Positions 17,283-27,139 of a stretch of 47,052 bases of DNA are shown here, in pieces (positions within the stretch are counted from its first letter, which is position 1; every line of letters starts with the position of its first letter). Source of the stretch: Acaryochloris sp. IP29b_bin.137 (lineage in GTDB: Bacteria; Cyanobacteriota; Cyanobacteriia; Thermosynechococcales; Thermosynechococcaceae); NCBI RefSeq assembly GCF_028285745.1, contig NZ_JANQOP010000246.1:1-47052 (forward strand). Direction: 5' to 3'. A model generated the notes under the pieces. The model searched no databases, was not told the DNA's origin, and saw only the letters and a program-made list of their open reading frames with translations. A program made the position numbers and the translations under genes.

Positions 17283-17927
17283 ATGCCATATCAATCATTG
17301 CGATATCCGATTACTCTTTTCAGTACTGCAGCCGCTTTTCTGTTATTGGTGAGTTGTTCAGCTGAAAACCCCACTCGTGGCCAATCCTCTGAAAACAATC
17401 CTTGGGAAGGAACTTGGGAGCTAAAAGATCCTGCGAGTGGAGAAACGGTTACCTTTGTGTTGCAATCGGATCAGAAGGTATATCTAATTACCCCCGATCC
17501 AACCACAGCTAAAGACAAAGTGATTGAAGTTCCCCTCACCAAAGTTTCAGACAAAACAGACTTACCTGAGAACATCAAACCCGTTTCTCTATTCGATAGC
17601 ATCACAAATCAGGCCACTAAAGCAAGAGAAGCCGCTGCTAAAAGTGAACTTGGCGCAATAAATAGAGCTCAACAGGCCTATCGGCTTGAAAACCCAACCT
17701 TCGCATCGACTTACGAGGAGCTAGGCATTGGGCGTTTTGACAATGAATTTTACGATATCAACATCGTCTCAGCCGATGCCCAGCGAGCTTATGTAACGGC
17801 AACAGCCAAAGGCACGGACACAAAAAGCTTTAGTGGTGTGGTTACTGAAGAAGCGGGGATTACCAAAACGAATATTTGCGAGACGGAATCTCCATCCCAA
17901 ACCCCTCCGCCTATCGATTGTGAATAA
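17283..17927 (+). CDS. Lipoprotein with a type IV pilin-like C-terminal domain
   Basis: About 214 residues. The N-terminus has basic residues, a hydrophobic stretch (STAAAFLLLVSC) and a lipobox LVSC, so the mature protein should be lipid-anchored at a Cys. A short beta-rich part (WEGTWELKDPASGETVTFVL) follows. The second half reads like the amphipathic helix and globular head of cyanobacterial pilins: ELGAINRAQQAYRLENPTFA, then EELGIG, then FYDINIVSADAQRAYVTATA and a terminal Cys pair. It is unusual that the pilin hydrophobic N-terminal helix is replaced by a lipoprotein module. The ATG at 17283 is preferred over the frame opening at 17238 because it starts a compact signal peptide. The function is unknown; it may sit on the pilus machinery or be a decoy of the fold. 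Confidence 0.7.
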   Translation: MPYQSLRYPITLFSTAAAFLLLVSCSAENPTRGQSSENNPWEGTWELKDPASGETVTFVLQSDQKVYLITPDPTTAKDKVIEVPLTKVSDKTDLPENIKPVSLFDSITNQATKAREAAAKSELGAINRAQQAYRLENPTFASTYEELGIGRFDNEFYDINIVSADAQRAYVTATAKGTDTKSFSGVVTEEAGITKTNICETESPSQTPPPIDCE

Positions 17928-18155
17928 GATCCGCATACTTTTATCGAGTCTGCAGAGTTGATGATAGGGGCATTGACTCGCAATGCCTCAGACTGGCTAC
18001 GATACAAAGTTCGCTTAAATGGATGGCTGCAAGTTTTATCACTCACTCGACGTTGAGCAAGGCCATTTAAACGGCATCAAAAGTTAGGATCAAAAAAATA
18101 TCACTCTTCCTCAAGCAAAACTGAAGGGGAAAAACGCTTAAAGGGAAAAACTATT

Positions 18156-18968
18156 GTGAGCAAGCCAATGGTTCAACCAATGACATCCAACAAACTAAAG
18201 CCAGGAGACACGACTGCCATTACTCTCACAGTCGAAAAGCTTCAGCTTTTGAGTTATCTGTCTTTCTGGATCATTGTCATGACCGGCATATTTCTTACAG
18301 AAAGATTTTCTGACATTGATTTAGAGAATACCACCTTCCAAGAAGTTATTGGATATAACAACATCTGTATTTACTTTGATACTCCGCCGTCCACTTATGT
18401 ACTGCCGTTTTTTTGGGCAATAACACTCGTTATTTTCCTTATCTATCTTGTTGCAAACTGGCTGCAAATGATAAGACAATTGAAGGCCGGCCATCTTGAC
18501 CAAAATCTCTACCAACTACTTTCTCGATTAAAGTTATTTGAAGCCTTTACGCTAGTGTTTTTTTCAACTGTATTCGCCGTTAGCCCGGAGGGATGGGACC
18601 ACACGCTTTTTATTCATACCATCCCATTTCTGATGGTACAAATCGGTGTGACATCGATGGCTATATCAGGGACACTCTTTGGGATTAAATCCGGCTATTG
18701 GGAACGACTAGAGCTAGCAAAATGGTTTAAATGGGCGAATATTTTAGACTGTATTCTGATTAGTCTTGTGGTTGTGTTGTATATTCCCATGTTAATTAAT
18801 GCCATGGCAGACGGGATATGGTGGGCTCATACCGACAGGTTAAGTAGTCTTGCAGAGGTATTAGATCGTTGCTTTCTTTTCCTGTCTGCAATCGTGCCCT
18901 TGCTTAATGCAATCTATCTAGTTTGTTTTAAGTCTGACAAAATTGAAGTCGTTAATATTGCGTTATAA
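18156..18968 (+). CDS. Unknown polytopic membrane protein
   Basis: A 270-residue protein with about six hydrophobic segments, including SYLSFWIIVMTGIFL, YVLPFFWAITLVIFLIYLV and LLNAIYLVCF. I recognise no known family and no catalytic motif. The start is GTG 18156 after an AAAGGG ribosome-site-like run. It is followed after 24 bases by another unknown membrane protein on the same strand, suggesting an operon. The codon texture is somewhat AT-rich compared with lysS downstream. Confidence 0.65.
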   Translation: MSKPMVQPMTSNKLKPGDTTAITLTVEKLQLLSYLSFWIIVMTGIFLTERFSDIDLENTTFQEVIGYNNICIYFDTPPSTYVLPFFWAITLVIFLIYLVANWLQMIRQLKAGHLDQNLYQLLSRLKLFEAFTLVFFSTVFAVSPEGWDHTLFIHTIPFLMVQIGVTSMAISGTLFGIKSGYWERLELAKWFKWANILDCILISLVVVLYIPMLINAMADGIWWAHTDRLSSLAEVLDRCFLFLSAIVPLLNAIYLVCFKSDKIEVVNIAL

Positions 18969-18992
18969 GTTTGTGGAATCACACAGCAGCCA

Positions 18993-19427
18993 GTGACGAT
19001 ATCTCGTTCCAATCTGAAATTGTCACAAGCGATAAGCCAACGTTCACTGATACCACCAACCTCAAGTCACCCTGATTCAGAATTGTTTGCCATGACAGTC
19101 GTCCGAACCCTAGTCAGATTGATATGTGGTGCAACCACAATATCTATTTTGGGCATATGGTTATATGTCTTCGCACCTATCACGGCTCCGTGGGTTGAAT
19201 TTGGATACTATGGCAAATTTAATCAGGTTCGACGGATTATTCAAGAGACCCCTAACTTGACCATTATTGACCAGTGGCAACACCGAGATATCACCTTGGA
19301 AGACTTTGGATTTACAGTTCGCCGCCCGGATGGCTCAACAGTTCAGATCAACTTCTACGAACGCTCTGAACAGATGAAACTGAGTTCAGATGACGATATC
19401 CGCGATTATATTGTTAGTTCTATCTAA
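18993..19427 (+). CDS. Unknown single-pass membrane protein
   Basis: A 144-residue frame from GTG 18993; an internal ATG at 19092 would give a more compact 111-residue protein. One membrane segment lies at about residues 45-65 (CGATTISILGIWLYVFAPI). A soluble C-terminal part follows with WHRDITLEDFGFTV-like strands after the helix and a charged tail. No family is recognised. It follows the 270-residue membrane protein by 24 bases, so the two may act together. Confidence 0.5.
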   Translation: MTISRSNLKLSQAISQRSLIPPTSSHPDSELFAMTVVRTLVRLICGATTISILGIWLYVFAPITAPWVEFGYYGKFNQVRRIIQETPNLTIIDQWQHRDITLEDFGFTVRRPDGSTVQINFYERSEQMKLSSDDDIRDYIVSSI

Positions 19428-19623
19428 AACCGAATAACTAGCATCCCCATCTTGGGGGCATCAGACTGCAGTCTGTCAAAGGCGGATATCCTTCATAGAT
19501 GAGGTAAAGTTGCAGTCCGTCCTTCCTCTATAATCAAAACTCTGGCATTGCAATCCCCCTGTCGGGAACGTTGTGATTTGAGCTAGAACTGGGTCTGAAG
19601 TTTTGCATTGTTAAGGATTATCT

Positions 19624-21177
19624 ATGGCTGCTGATCGGGCGTCTGAGCCACCCAACCCGGGTTCCACATTAGAGGAAGTGAGGGTCACTCGTTTGCAAAA
19701 GGTTGAGCAGCTCAAAGCAGCAGGCTTAACCCCCTATGCCTATCGGTGGCAGTCTACCCATACCGCTGAGGCCCTGCAAGAGAAATTTGTGGATCTGGCT
19801 AAGGGTGAGGAGGCAGATTTTGAAGTTGCGATCGCAGGTCGTATCCTGGCTCGTCGCGTCATGGGTAAGTTAGCCTTCTTCAGCCTCCAGGACGAAACGG
19901 GAACTATCCAGCTCTACCTAGAAAAAAAGCGTATCCAAGAGCAGATGGGGGAGCAAAATGAGCATGCCTTTAACCTCCTCAAAAAACTGACCGATGTGGG
20001 GGATTTTATCGGAGTCCAAGGAACCATCAAGCGCACCGATAAAGGTGAACTCTCTGTCTATGTGCAGACCTACACCGTGCTGACCAAGTCATTATTGCCC
20101 CTCCCCGACAAGTGGCACGGCCTCACAGATATTGCCAAGCGATATCGCCAACGCTATGTTGATCTGATCGTCAATCCCACCGTGCGGGAGACCTTTCGAC
20201 GACGGGCTCAGGTTACCGCCAGTATCCGCCGCTATCTTGACGAGCAAGGGTTTATAGAAATTGAAACCCCCGTTTTAAATTCCGAGGCAGGGGGGGCAGA
20301 GGCACGCCCCTTCATCACCTATCACAACACCATGGAGATGGATCTGTATTTGCGGATCGCCACGGAACTGCATTTAAAGCGGCTGATTGTTGGCGGATTT
20401 GAGAAAGTTTTTGAACTGGGGCGAATTTTCCGTAATGAAGGGATTTCCACCCGCCACAATCCAGAGTTCACCACCATCGAAATTTACCAAGCCTACGCTG
20501 ATTACAACGACATGATGGACTTAACCGAAGCGTTGATCTGTCAGGCGGCTGAGAGCGCAGTGGGCAGTTTACAAGTTCCGTACCAAGGCGAAACCATTGA
20601 TCTCACTGCTCCTTGGCGACGAGTGACCATGCATGATGTGGTCAAAGAACAAACCGGACTTGATTTTGTGACGTTTGAAACAGTAGAGGCTGCCCAAAAA
20701 GCAGCAGCAAAGGCTGGCATCACAGGCGTAGAAGACTGCGAGAGCATAGGGCACATTCTCAACGAAGCCTTTGAGCAAACGGTGGAAGCAACCCTTATTC
20801 AACCCACCTTTATCCTTGACTATCCCGTTGAGATCTCTCCCTTGGCCAAGCCCCATCGGTCCCAGCCTGGTCTGGTGGAACGGTTTGAGCTGTTTATCGT
20901 CGGTCGGGAGACGGCCAATAGTTTCTCAGAGTTAACAGATCCCGTCGATCAGCGTCAGCGCTTAGAAGCGCAAGCCGCCCGGAAAGAAGCAGGTGACTTA
21001 GAAGCGCATGGTGTGGATGAAGATTTCATTACAGCCTTGGAATATGGCATGCCCCCCACGGGCGGATTAGGCATTGGCATCGATCGCCTAGCTATGCTGC
21101 TGAGTGATGCAGCTAGTATTCGGGATGTGATTGCTTTCCCCCTGTTAAGGCCAGAAAAACCTGAAGAGGAAGGATAG
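19624..21177 (+). CDS. lysS: Lysyl-tRNA synthetase, class II
   Basis: LysS charges tRNA-Lys with lysine using ATP. The 517-residue length fits the bacterial class II enzyme. An N-terminal OB-fold anticodon-binding domain ([20 protein letters not shown] at about residues 70-90) precedes the catalytic core. Motif 1 surrounds [17 protein letters not shown]. Motif 2 is [18 protein letters not shown] and motif 3 is [12 protein letters not shown] near the C-terminus. The start is ATG at 19624. The gene is separated by 75 bases from a Uma2-type gene on the same strand. Confidence 0.97.
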   Translation: MAADRASEPPNPGSTLEEVRVTRLQKVEQLKAAGLTPYAYRWQSTHTAEALQEKFVDLAKGEEADFEVAIAGRILARRVMGKLAFFSLQDETGTIQLYLEKKRIQEQMGEQNEHAFNLLKKLTDVGDFIGVQGTIKRTDKGELSVYVQTYTVLTKSLLPLPDKWHGLTDIAKRYRQRYVDLIVNPTVRETFRRRAQVTASIRRYLDEQGFIEIETPVLNSEAGGAEARPFITYHNTMEMDLYLRIATELHLKRLIVGGFEKVFELGRIFRNEGISTRHNPEFTTIEIYQAYADYNDMMDLTEALICQAAESAVGSLQVPYQGETIDLTAPWRRVTMHDVVKEQTGLDFVTFETVEAAQKAAAKAGITGVEDCESIGHILNEAFEQTVEATLIQPTFILDYPVEISPLAKPHRSQPGLVERFELFIVGRETANSFSELTDPVDQRQRLEAQAARKEAGDLEAHGVDEDFITALEYGMPPTGGLGIGIDRLAMLLSDAASIRDVIAFPLLRPEKPEEEG

Positions 21178-21252
21178 TGGTCCAAGGCCATTGGCCAGTT
21201 TTGGTCCAGGCTAAACTGTAGTCAGCTAAACTTTCTTTCCCACGCTCGATAG

Positions 21253-21930
21253 ATGGTATCAACGCCTCAACAACAATTAGTTATCCCACCTTTGGAAAAT
21301 GGCGATCGCCTGTCTCGATCGGAGTTTGAGCGTCGCTATCAAGCCATGCCGCAATTGCGAAAAGCGGAGCTGATTGAAGGAGTGGTTTACAACATGTCAT
21401 CCCCCCTCAGAATTAAAAGTCATGGTGAACCTCACGGCAATTTGACGGGGTGGTTATGGACCTACAAGACCGCAACGCCAGGGCTTGTTATGGGCATTGA
21501 ACCCACCGTACGTCTAGATCCCGATAATGAGCCGCAACCCGATGCCGTCCTGTTTGTACCGGGGCAACAGGCCAGGATTGGGGAGGATGACTATATTGAA
21601 GGGGCACCGGAGCTGGTGATTGAGATTGCCGCGAGTAGTGCTGCCATTGATTTGCATGATAAGAAGCGGGCTTATCGGCGCAATGGTGTAAAGGAATATA
21701 TTGTATGGCGGACGCTGGAAACACAGCTTGATTGGTTTGTGTTAACTGCTGATGAGTATGTCCCCCTAGGGACAGATCAGCAGGGAGTCTTTCATAGTCA
21801 AGTTTTTCCAGGGTTATGGCTGGATGGGGCAGCTTTGCTGGCGGGGGATATGGCACAAGTATTGGCGGTGTTGCAGCAGGGGTTAGGCACTGATGAGCAC
21901 CGGAGTTTTGCGGAACAACTTCTAAATTAA
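21253..21930 (+). CDS. Uma2 family endonuclease-like protein (DUF820)
   Basis: A 225-residue protein of the Uma2/DUF820 group, which is greatly expanded in cyanobacteria. It has the restriction-endonuclease-like layout: an N-terminal ELIEGVVYNMS, then PQPDAVLFVP, a core ELVIEIAASSAA (acidic pair plus strand), and a following HDKKRAYRRNGVKEYIVW. The biological role of the family is unclear; transposon-associated and DNA-degrading roles have been suggested. The start is ATG at 21253, and it may be co-transcribed with lysS. Confidence 0.85.
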   Translation: MVSTPQQQLVIPPLENGDRLSRSEFERRYQAMPQLRKAELIEGVVYNMSSPLRIKSHGEPHGNLTGWLWTYKTATPGLVMGIEPTVRLDPDNEPQPDAVLFVPGQQARIGEDDYIEGAPELVIEIAASSAAIDLHDKKRAYRRNGVKEYIVWRTLETQLDWFVLTADEYVPLGTDQQGVFHSQVFPGLWLDGAALLAGDMAQVLAVLQQGLGTDEHRSFAEQLLN

Positions 21931-22168
21931 TGTCGTGGTCTGAAAACGAAGCCAATGTTTTAAGGTCCTTAAACCATGACCATAAAGGTCATTCCATTGA
22001 CTCGGTTTGGATGTTGCTTACCCTGGTATTGATATTGATGAATCAGGTGCTCATACTTAGCAGAACGCTAAAAGATGTACGCTAGTTGCGATATGTTTCT
22101 ATCTTTAACCTTGCCCTAACAACCCAGTTACAAAGAGGCCACGGTGCCCGATAATATTTGAGATTGTT

Positions 22169-23218
22169 ATGGATAGTTTGACAGGCGAGGTAAAGCACGT
22201 GACCCATTTAGCCAATCCACTACAAACATCAAATCAGCCACTTCTTGTTGGTGTATTGGGGTTTGGCGGACTTGGACAAGCCGCAGCTCGGGTTTTAGCT
22301 CCCAAACAGCAAATGAAGCTCGTAGCGGCTGCAGACCAGAAAGGGTTTGCGCTTAACCTCGAAGGCTTGGATTTAAAACGTGCGATCGCAGCTTATCAAA
22401 CCCAAGGCTCTCTCGGTTACCTCGACCCAGGCGGCACCCTCAGCACCCAAAGCATTGCCGATTTGATTCAGCAAAGCCAGAATGTTGCCGGTTTTTTTCT
22501 GGCTTTGCCCAACCTGCCCAATACCTTTATGGCCTCAGTCGCCAAACAGTTTATCGATCTAGGTTGGAAAGGCGTTTTAATTGATGCCATCAAACGGACC
22601 AGCGCAGTTGAGCAGCTTGTGGACCTCCAGTCTGAACTTGCAGAAGCAGGCATTACCTATGTCACAGGTTGTGGTGCTACGCCTGGTTTACTGACCGCAG
22701 CTGCTGCCTTAGCGGCCCAAAGCTACGCGGAAATTCACCAAGTCAAAATCACCTTTGGGGTCGGTATTGCCAACTGGGAAGCCTACCGCGCCACCATCCG
22801 CGAAGACATTGCCCATTTACCGGGCTACACCGTCGAAACGGCTAAAGCCATGACTGATGCTGAAGTAGAAGCCTTATTAGACAAAACCAACGGCATCCTC
22901 AGCTTGGAAGATATGGAACATGCCGATGATGTGATTTTGGAAATGGCCGGGATTTGTGGTCGCGATCGCGTCACCGTTGGCGGGGTCGTCGATACTCGTA
23001 ATCCCAAGAAACCCCTGAGCACCAACGTCCAGCTTACGGGTCGAACCTTTGAAGGCAAAATCTCCACCCATACCTTCACCCTAGGAGATGAAACCAGCAT
23101 GGCTGCCAATGTTTGTGGTCCTGCCTTTGGCTATCTCAAAGCGGGGATTGCCCTCCATAAGCAAGGAATTTGTGGTCTGCTCACCTCTGCTCAAGTTATG
23201 CCTCATTTTGTTTCCTAA
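22169..23218 (+). CDS. Saccharopine dehydrogenase-like oxidoreductase
   Basis: A 349-residue protein with a Rossmann start [17 protein letters not shown] at about residues 27-43, a glycine-rich NAD(P)-binding loop. A central [20 protein letters not shown] region follows, as in saccharopine dehydrogenase-like proteins. The C-terminal half has conserved Gly/Asp blocks ([25 protein letters not shown]). Cyanobacteria commonly carry this protein under that general name, and its substrate is not known. The start is ATG at 22169. A strong terminator follows at 23248. Confidence 0.75.
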   Translation: MDSLTGEVKHVTHLANPLQTSNQPLLVGVLGFGGLGQAAARVLAPKQQMKLVAAADQKGFALNLEGLDLKRAIAAYQTQGSLGYLDPGGTLSTQSIADLIQQSQNVAGFFLALPNLPNTFMASVAKQFIDLGWKGVLIDAIKRTSAVEQLVDLQSELAEAGITYVTGCGATPGLLTAAAALAAQSYAEIHQVKITFGVGIANWEAYRATIREDIAHLPGYTVETAKAMTDAEVEALLDKTNGILSLEDMEHADDVILEMAGICGRDRVTVGGVVDTRNPKKPLSTNVQLTGRTFEGKISTHTFTLGDETSMAANVCGPAFGYLKAGIALHKQGICGLLTSAQVMPHFVS

Positions 23219-23247
23219 CTGATCAACACAAGCATCGAAATGTCCCC

Positions 23248-23286
23248 AAAGGAGTCTGAATGCAACGTTCAAACTCCTTTTATTTT
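23248..23286 (+). terminator. Rho-independent terminator
   Basis: AAAGGAGT and ACTCCTTT pair, with an inner TGAA/TTCA extension and a seven-base loop. TATTTT follows. It lies 30 bases after the stop of the saccharopine-dehydrogenase-like gene and is well placed to end that transcript. The rest of the gap to aqpZ (23287-23584) holds no gene I can support; a TTGACA at 23413 has no good -10 partner. Confidence 0.8.
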
Positions 23287-23584
23287 GCTCGTGAAGATGG
23301 AGTGCTGGCAGGGAAACGATTAATTTTTCTGGACAGTATAGAAAAATATTTCGAAAACATTGCAAAATTCTTTAGATGTATTTACAAATACCTTTTTGAT
23401 CCTCAAAATGTGTTGACAAGGTTTTGTATGCGTAGCAATTCATCGCTGATGAAGCTCTTTCTGATCTCAATTATGGGATTAACAAGTTGGTGCTTTTAGA
23501 ACTGAAGTTCTGACCTGAAAGTGGTGTCAAAGACAGGGGGTTGATTTAAATAAGTTCCTCATCTATTCAAAATGGAGTAAATCC

Positions 23585-24379
23585 ATGTCAATTACTAAAA
23601 AAGCGTTTGCCGAGTTTTTCGGTACATTCTGGCTCACCTTTGGAGGTTGTGGGAGTGCTGTGTTTGCTGCGGTTGTCACAGCAGGCCCACCCATTGGAGA
23701 TAAAGCTGAATATATCTTTCCTGTGGGAATTGGTTTAACAGGCGTCTCTCTTGCGTTTGGTTTAACCGTTCTGACCATGGCCTATGCTGTAGGTCATATT
23801 TCTGGTGGACATTTCAATCCAGCCGTATCCTTCGGGCTGTGGGCAGGTAAGCGTTTTTCTGGCTCTGAACTGTTACCTTATATCGTTGCTCAAGCCGTGG
23901 GCGCTATTGCTGCGGCAGGTCTCATATTTTTAATCGCAAACGGACAAGAAGGCTTTGCTCTAGCTGGCCCTAACCCACTTGCGACCAATGGTTTTGGTGA
24001 CCATTCTCCCGGTGGTTACAATCTGGTTGCTTGCTTGATCGCAGAAGTATTGTTAACTATGATGTTCTTGCTGATCATCCTGGGAGCAACAGACAAAAGA
24101 GCACCACAGGGATTTGCGCCTGTCTCGATTGGTTTAGCACTAACCCTAATTCACCTAATCAGTATTCCGATTACCAATACGTCCGTCAACCCTGCTCGTA
24201 GTACGGGTCCCGCCTTAATTGTCGGTTTGGCAGGCAATATGGAGTTATTCCAGCAAGTTTGGTTGTTTTGGGTAGCACCGATTGCAGGTGCGATCGCAGC
24301 GGGTTTCATTTACAATGCCCTATTCGAAGCAGATACAACTGCAACCCCCAATCCTGAGCGGAGTTTTGCAGAGCGATAA
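23585..24379 (+). CDS. aqpZ: Aquaporin Z
   Basis: A water channel of the MIP family in the plasma membrane. It has 264 residues and six membrane helices. The two pore half-helices carry [13 protein letters not shown] and [13 protein letters not shown], both with intact NPA motifs. The stretch [19 protein letters not shown] matches AqpZ closely, including the His and Arg of the aromatic/Arg selectivity filter. The start is ATG at 23585. The helices are connected by a fairly long loop at about residues 120-140 ([17 protein letters not shown]). An NrtS-like gene follows after 61 bases. Confidence 0.93.
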   Translation: MSITKKAFAEFFGTFWLTFGGCGSAVFAAVVTAGPPIGDKAEYIFPVGIGLTGVSLAFGLTVLTMAYAVGHISGGHFNPAVSFGLWAGKRFSGSELLPYIVAQAVGAIAAAGLIFLIANGQEGFALAGPNPLATNGFGDHSPGGYNLVACLIAEVLLTMMFLLIILGATDKRAPQGFAPVSIGLALTLIHLISIPITNTSVNPARSTGPALIVGLAGNMELFQQVWLFWVAPIAGAIAAGFIYNALFEADTTATPNPERSFAER

Positions 24380-24440
24380 TAAAAGAGAAGCTCTGAGTTT
24401 TTATGCTCTCTAACATTTGCAAATGCCCAATTAACAATTG

Positions 24441-24671
24441 ATGTCCTTTTGGCGAGGCTATCTCGCGGCTTTAACAGATCCCACCTATCGAACCAATGCT
24501 TTAAAAGTTGCGGCCATAGTGGGGTCTATTTTATTTGCCATTAATCATGGTGCCGCCTTAACCCAAAATAAAATGACCCGTGAGCGCTGGATCTCAGGAT
24601 TACTCACCTATTGCGTTCCCTATATGGTGAGTGTTCACGGCCAGTACGTCAGCCGTTCTCAGCAGCCCTAA
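24441..24671 (+). CDS. nrtS: NrtS-like small nitrate/nitrite transporter subunit
   Basis: A 76-residue protein with two membrane helices that fits the NrtS family: an N-terminal WRGYLAALTDPTYRTNALKV, then VGSILFAINHG in the first helix, then TRERWISGLLTYCVPYMVSV in the second. NrtS proteins were described in marine cyanobacteria as nitrate/nitrite transporters, often as a pair; here a single copy is seen. ATG 24441 is preferred over the TTG three bases upstream. Its stop overlaps the convergent rsmI stop by four bases. Confidence 0.7.
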   Translation: MSFWRGYLAALTDPTYRTNALKVAAIVGSILFAINHGAALTQNKMTRERWISGLLTYCVPYMVSVHGQYVSRSQQP

Positions 24672-25534
24672 TCCACGGATTCTAAATCGAGGGTAAGTTG
24701 ATAAATTTGCCGACGAGACATGGCATGTTTCTCCGCCAATTGCCGACTCGCTCTTGATTTTGACCACCCCTGAGCCAATAGCACTTGCAATTCTGCTCGT
24801 AAATCTGTTTCGGTTGGCAAGTCTTGGTTTTCAACTACGCCCGCCAAAACCAACGTAAATTCTCCTTTGGGCTCATGGCTTTGATAGTGGGTTATGGCGG
24901 CTGGCACGGACCCTCGCCAAAATTCCTCAAATCGTTTTGTCAATTCCCGGGCCAACACAATCTGTCGGTTGTCATCGACCTGTTCTGCCAAATCTTTTAA
25001 GGTCTGGCGCAATCGATGCGGCGCTTCATACAAAACAACCGTCCGAGATTCTGTCGCTATCTCCTGCAACCGCTGTTGACGCGCTTTCCCCTTCGCAGGC
25101 AGAAACCCTTCAAAGCAAAAACGATCGCAGGGTAATCCCGAGGTAACTAAGGCTGCGATCGCAGCATTGGCACCGGGAATTGGTATCACTGCTATCCCAG
25201 CCTCGACACAAGCTTGCACCAGTTCTACCCCCGGATCAGAAATCCCTGGCATGCCGGCATCACTAACGAGAGCTACATCCTGCCCTGACAGTAATCGCTG
25301 AATTAGTTCTGGTGTGCGGATTTGAGTGTTGTGCTGGTGATAGCTGATTTGCGGGGTTTTGATCTGAAAGTGATGGAGCAGTTTGCCCGTATGGCGTGTA
25401 TCTTCGGCTGCGATCGCAGCCACTGTTTGCAAAACCCGAACTGCCCGAAAACTCATATCTTCTAAATTCCCAATCGGCGTTGCCACAACGTATAAGCTGC
25501 CTGTTTGCAGTGCATTGGATTCAGAAGAGGTCAT
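24668..25534 (-). CDS. rsmI: 16S rRNA (cytidine-1402-2'-O)-methyltransferase RsmI
   Basis: RsmI methylates the ribose of C1402 in the decoding centre of 16S rRNA using SAM. The protein has 288 residues and the SAM-binding SpoU-unrelated tetrapyrrole-methylase fold. It shows YVVATPIGNLEDMSFRAV, AAEDTRHTGKLL, ALVSDAGMPGISDPG and PIPGANAAIAAL, all RsmI signatures. The C-terminus carries the small KSRASRQLAEKHAMSRRQIY helix-turn-helix extension seen in family members. The start is ATG at 25534. It converges on the NrtS-like gene with a four-base overlap. Confidence 0.95.
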   Translation of the reverse strand: MTSSESNALQTGSLYVVATPIGNLEDMSFRAVRVLQTVAAIAAEDTRHTGKLLHHFQIKTPQISYHQHNTQIRTPELIQRLLSGQDVALVSDAGMPGISDPGVELVQACVEAGIAVIPIPGANAAIAALVTSGLPCDRFCFEGFLPAKGKARQQRLQEIATESRTVVLYEAPHRLRQTLKDLAEQVDDNRQIVLARELTKRFEEFWRGSVPAAITHYQSHEPKGEFTLVLAGVVENQDLPTETDLRAELQVLLAQGWSKSRASRQLAEKHAMSRRQIYQLTLDLESVD

Positions 25535-25626
25535 AGACAGCCAAGTGTATTACCTACTCAATTCCACCTTGCTTATCTCACCCAGGAGATATTGCCTTCA
25601 TACAACATCGTGAATATTGGATGATA

Positions 25627-25941
25627 TCAAGCCTCAACAGCCGGTTGAGAGTCAAGGCAAGATTCTCTATAAAATGTCGCAACTTCATGGTAATCGGCAT
25701 TGCCCAAATTCACTGCCCTACGAATTCTAGCTTCATGCTGCTCCCAACCTGTCAGACCAGGACTCACATCAAACTCTACAAGATCGCCAGTATTTTGGTC
25801 CTCGATCCCTCAGCGATTGCCAGTGACAATTACTGTAAATCTTCTACAAGCATCTGTATGTCACTCTAAAGTTTCTCCAGGCGCAAGAATCATCCGGCGA
25901 ATAACAATCTTGTCATCTTCCGAGTGTGGCTCGACCTGCAT
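25627..25941 (-). pseudogene. Cupin-type protein with two in-frame TGA codons
   Basis: The minus frame from ATG 25941 to TGA 25627 holds 105 codons and reads continuously, except for TGA at 25863-25861 and at 25812-25810. The blocks MILAPGETLE-stop-HTDACRRFTVIVTGN, then GIEDQNTGDLVEFDVSPGL and HEARIRRAVNLGNADYHEVA, match a small beta-barrel cupin: an entry strand, a metal-loop H-x-H-like site and a closing strand. The first TGA probably replaces a Trp (TGG). A UGA-reading tRNA would restore the frame, but nothing else in the window suggests recoding, so decay is the simpler view. Confidence 0.65.
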
Positions 25942-26029
25942 TTAAGCTACCCTTGGACTGAATAATGGTTCGGTTGAGCGGCTGCTCAAACATTATCTGC
26001 CGCTCAACAAGTTTATTCTATTTACTGAA

Positions 26030-27139
26030 TTAGCTAGCGGTCACTCCAGCCCCACTCCCTTGCACTAAAGTGGGTGAGTAATAGGACAGTGGCTTATCTC
26101 CTACAGTGGCCCCACCATTAATCATGCCTTGTAAACTGTCCTCAAAGAAGGTGTAGGGGAAACGAGTTTCAGGATGACTCACGACGTCTAAACGCTGCTT
26201 CAACTCCACAGGAATTTCAAAATCCAAAGCACCAAGATTATCTTGCAACTGATGCAGCTTCGTTGCACCGATGATGACTGATGCCACTGAAGGACGGTTC
26301 ACAACCCAATTTAACGCGACTTGGGCCATGGAGCGGCTGAGCGCTTGGGCAACGCTTTCTAACTCGGCAACGATTGCCCAGTTTTTCTCGGTGAACTTGT
26401 TGAAGGCAGGGTTCCCACTATCAGCTAGCATTGCCAATCGCCCTGCTCCCTCTCCACCTTGCTCAGACGGTTTATATTTGCCAGACAGTAGTCCACTGGC
26501 TAGGGGTGACCAAACCATTACTCCAGTATTCAGATGTTTAGCTAGCGCCGTATACTCAAACTCAATGTTGCGCTCTACCAATGAATATTCCAACTGCACC
26601 GTACTAACCGGTTCCCAATGTCGTTCCTGGGCCAAGGTTTGGGCCTGGGCGACGTACCAAGCAGGGGCATCGGATAGAGCAACATAGCGAACTTTGCCCG
26701 ATCGCACCAGATCATCTAACGTCCGCATAACCTCTTCTGCAGGGGTGACCTGATCCCAGGTATGCAGCATGTAGATATCGATATAGTCCGTTCCTAATCG
26801 CTGGAGCGAACCCTCTACAGCTCGGAGGATATTTTTGCGGCTATTACCACCGGCATTGGGATTACCGGGTTCAGCATTGTAGCTAAATTTGGTTGAAATA
26901 ATGACACGATCACGAGTACCACTATCTTTGATAAATCGCCCCAGCATCTTCTCACTATTACCATTGGTATATAAGTCAGCGGTATCGATAAAATTTCCAC
27001 CCGCCTCTAGGTAAGTCTCAAAAAGTTGATGGGCATTAGCCTCGTCCGCACCCCAACCCCAGTCATCGCCGAAAGTCATGGTGCCTAGGGCCAAACGGCT
27101 CACTTTCAACCCAGTTTTGCCCAAGGTGTAGTAGTTCAT
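26030..27139 (-). CDS. Aldo/keto reductase
   Basis: A 369-residue NADPH-dependent reductase with a TIM barrel. The N-terminus YYTLGKTGLKVSRLALGTM and NFIDTADLYTNGNSE contain the catalytic Asp and Tyr region. VIISTKFSYNA has the catalytic Lys, and DIYMLHTWD the active-site His. The C-terminus has the NADP-binding SVASVIIGATKLHQL block. The start is ATG at 27139. It is divergent from an AraC-type regulator with 148 bases between them, so that regulator probably controls it. The substrate is unknown. Confidence 0.92.
   Translation of the reverse strand: MNYYTLGKTGLKVSRLALGTMTFGDDWGWGADEANAHQLFETYLEAGGNFIDTADLYTNGNSEKMLGRFIKDSGTRDRVIISTKFSYNAEPGNPNAGGNSRKNILRAVEGSLQRLGTDYIDIYMLHTWDQVTPAEEVMRTLDDLVRSGKVRYVALSDAPAWYVAQAQTLAQERHWEPVSTVQLEYSLVERNIEFEYTALAKHLNTGVMVWSPLASGLLSGKYKPSEQGGEGAGRLAMLADSGNPAFNKFTEKNWAIVAELESVAQALSRSMAQVALNWVVNRPSVASVIIGATKLHQLQDNLGALDFEIPVELKQRLDVVSHPETRFPYTFFEDSLQGMINGGATVGDKPLSYYSPTLVQGSGAGVTAS

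Noticed and set aside
21488..21955. 155-codon minus frame
   Set aside because: It is the shadow of the Uma2-type gene.
23260..23499. 79-codon frame between the saccharopine-like gene and aqpZ
   Set aside because: It begins inside the terminator hairpin, has odd composition and matches nothing.
25621..25945. Plus-strand frames of 81-82 codons
   Set aside because: They are the antisense of the cupin pseudogene, which explains the region better.
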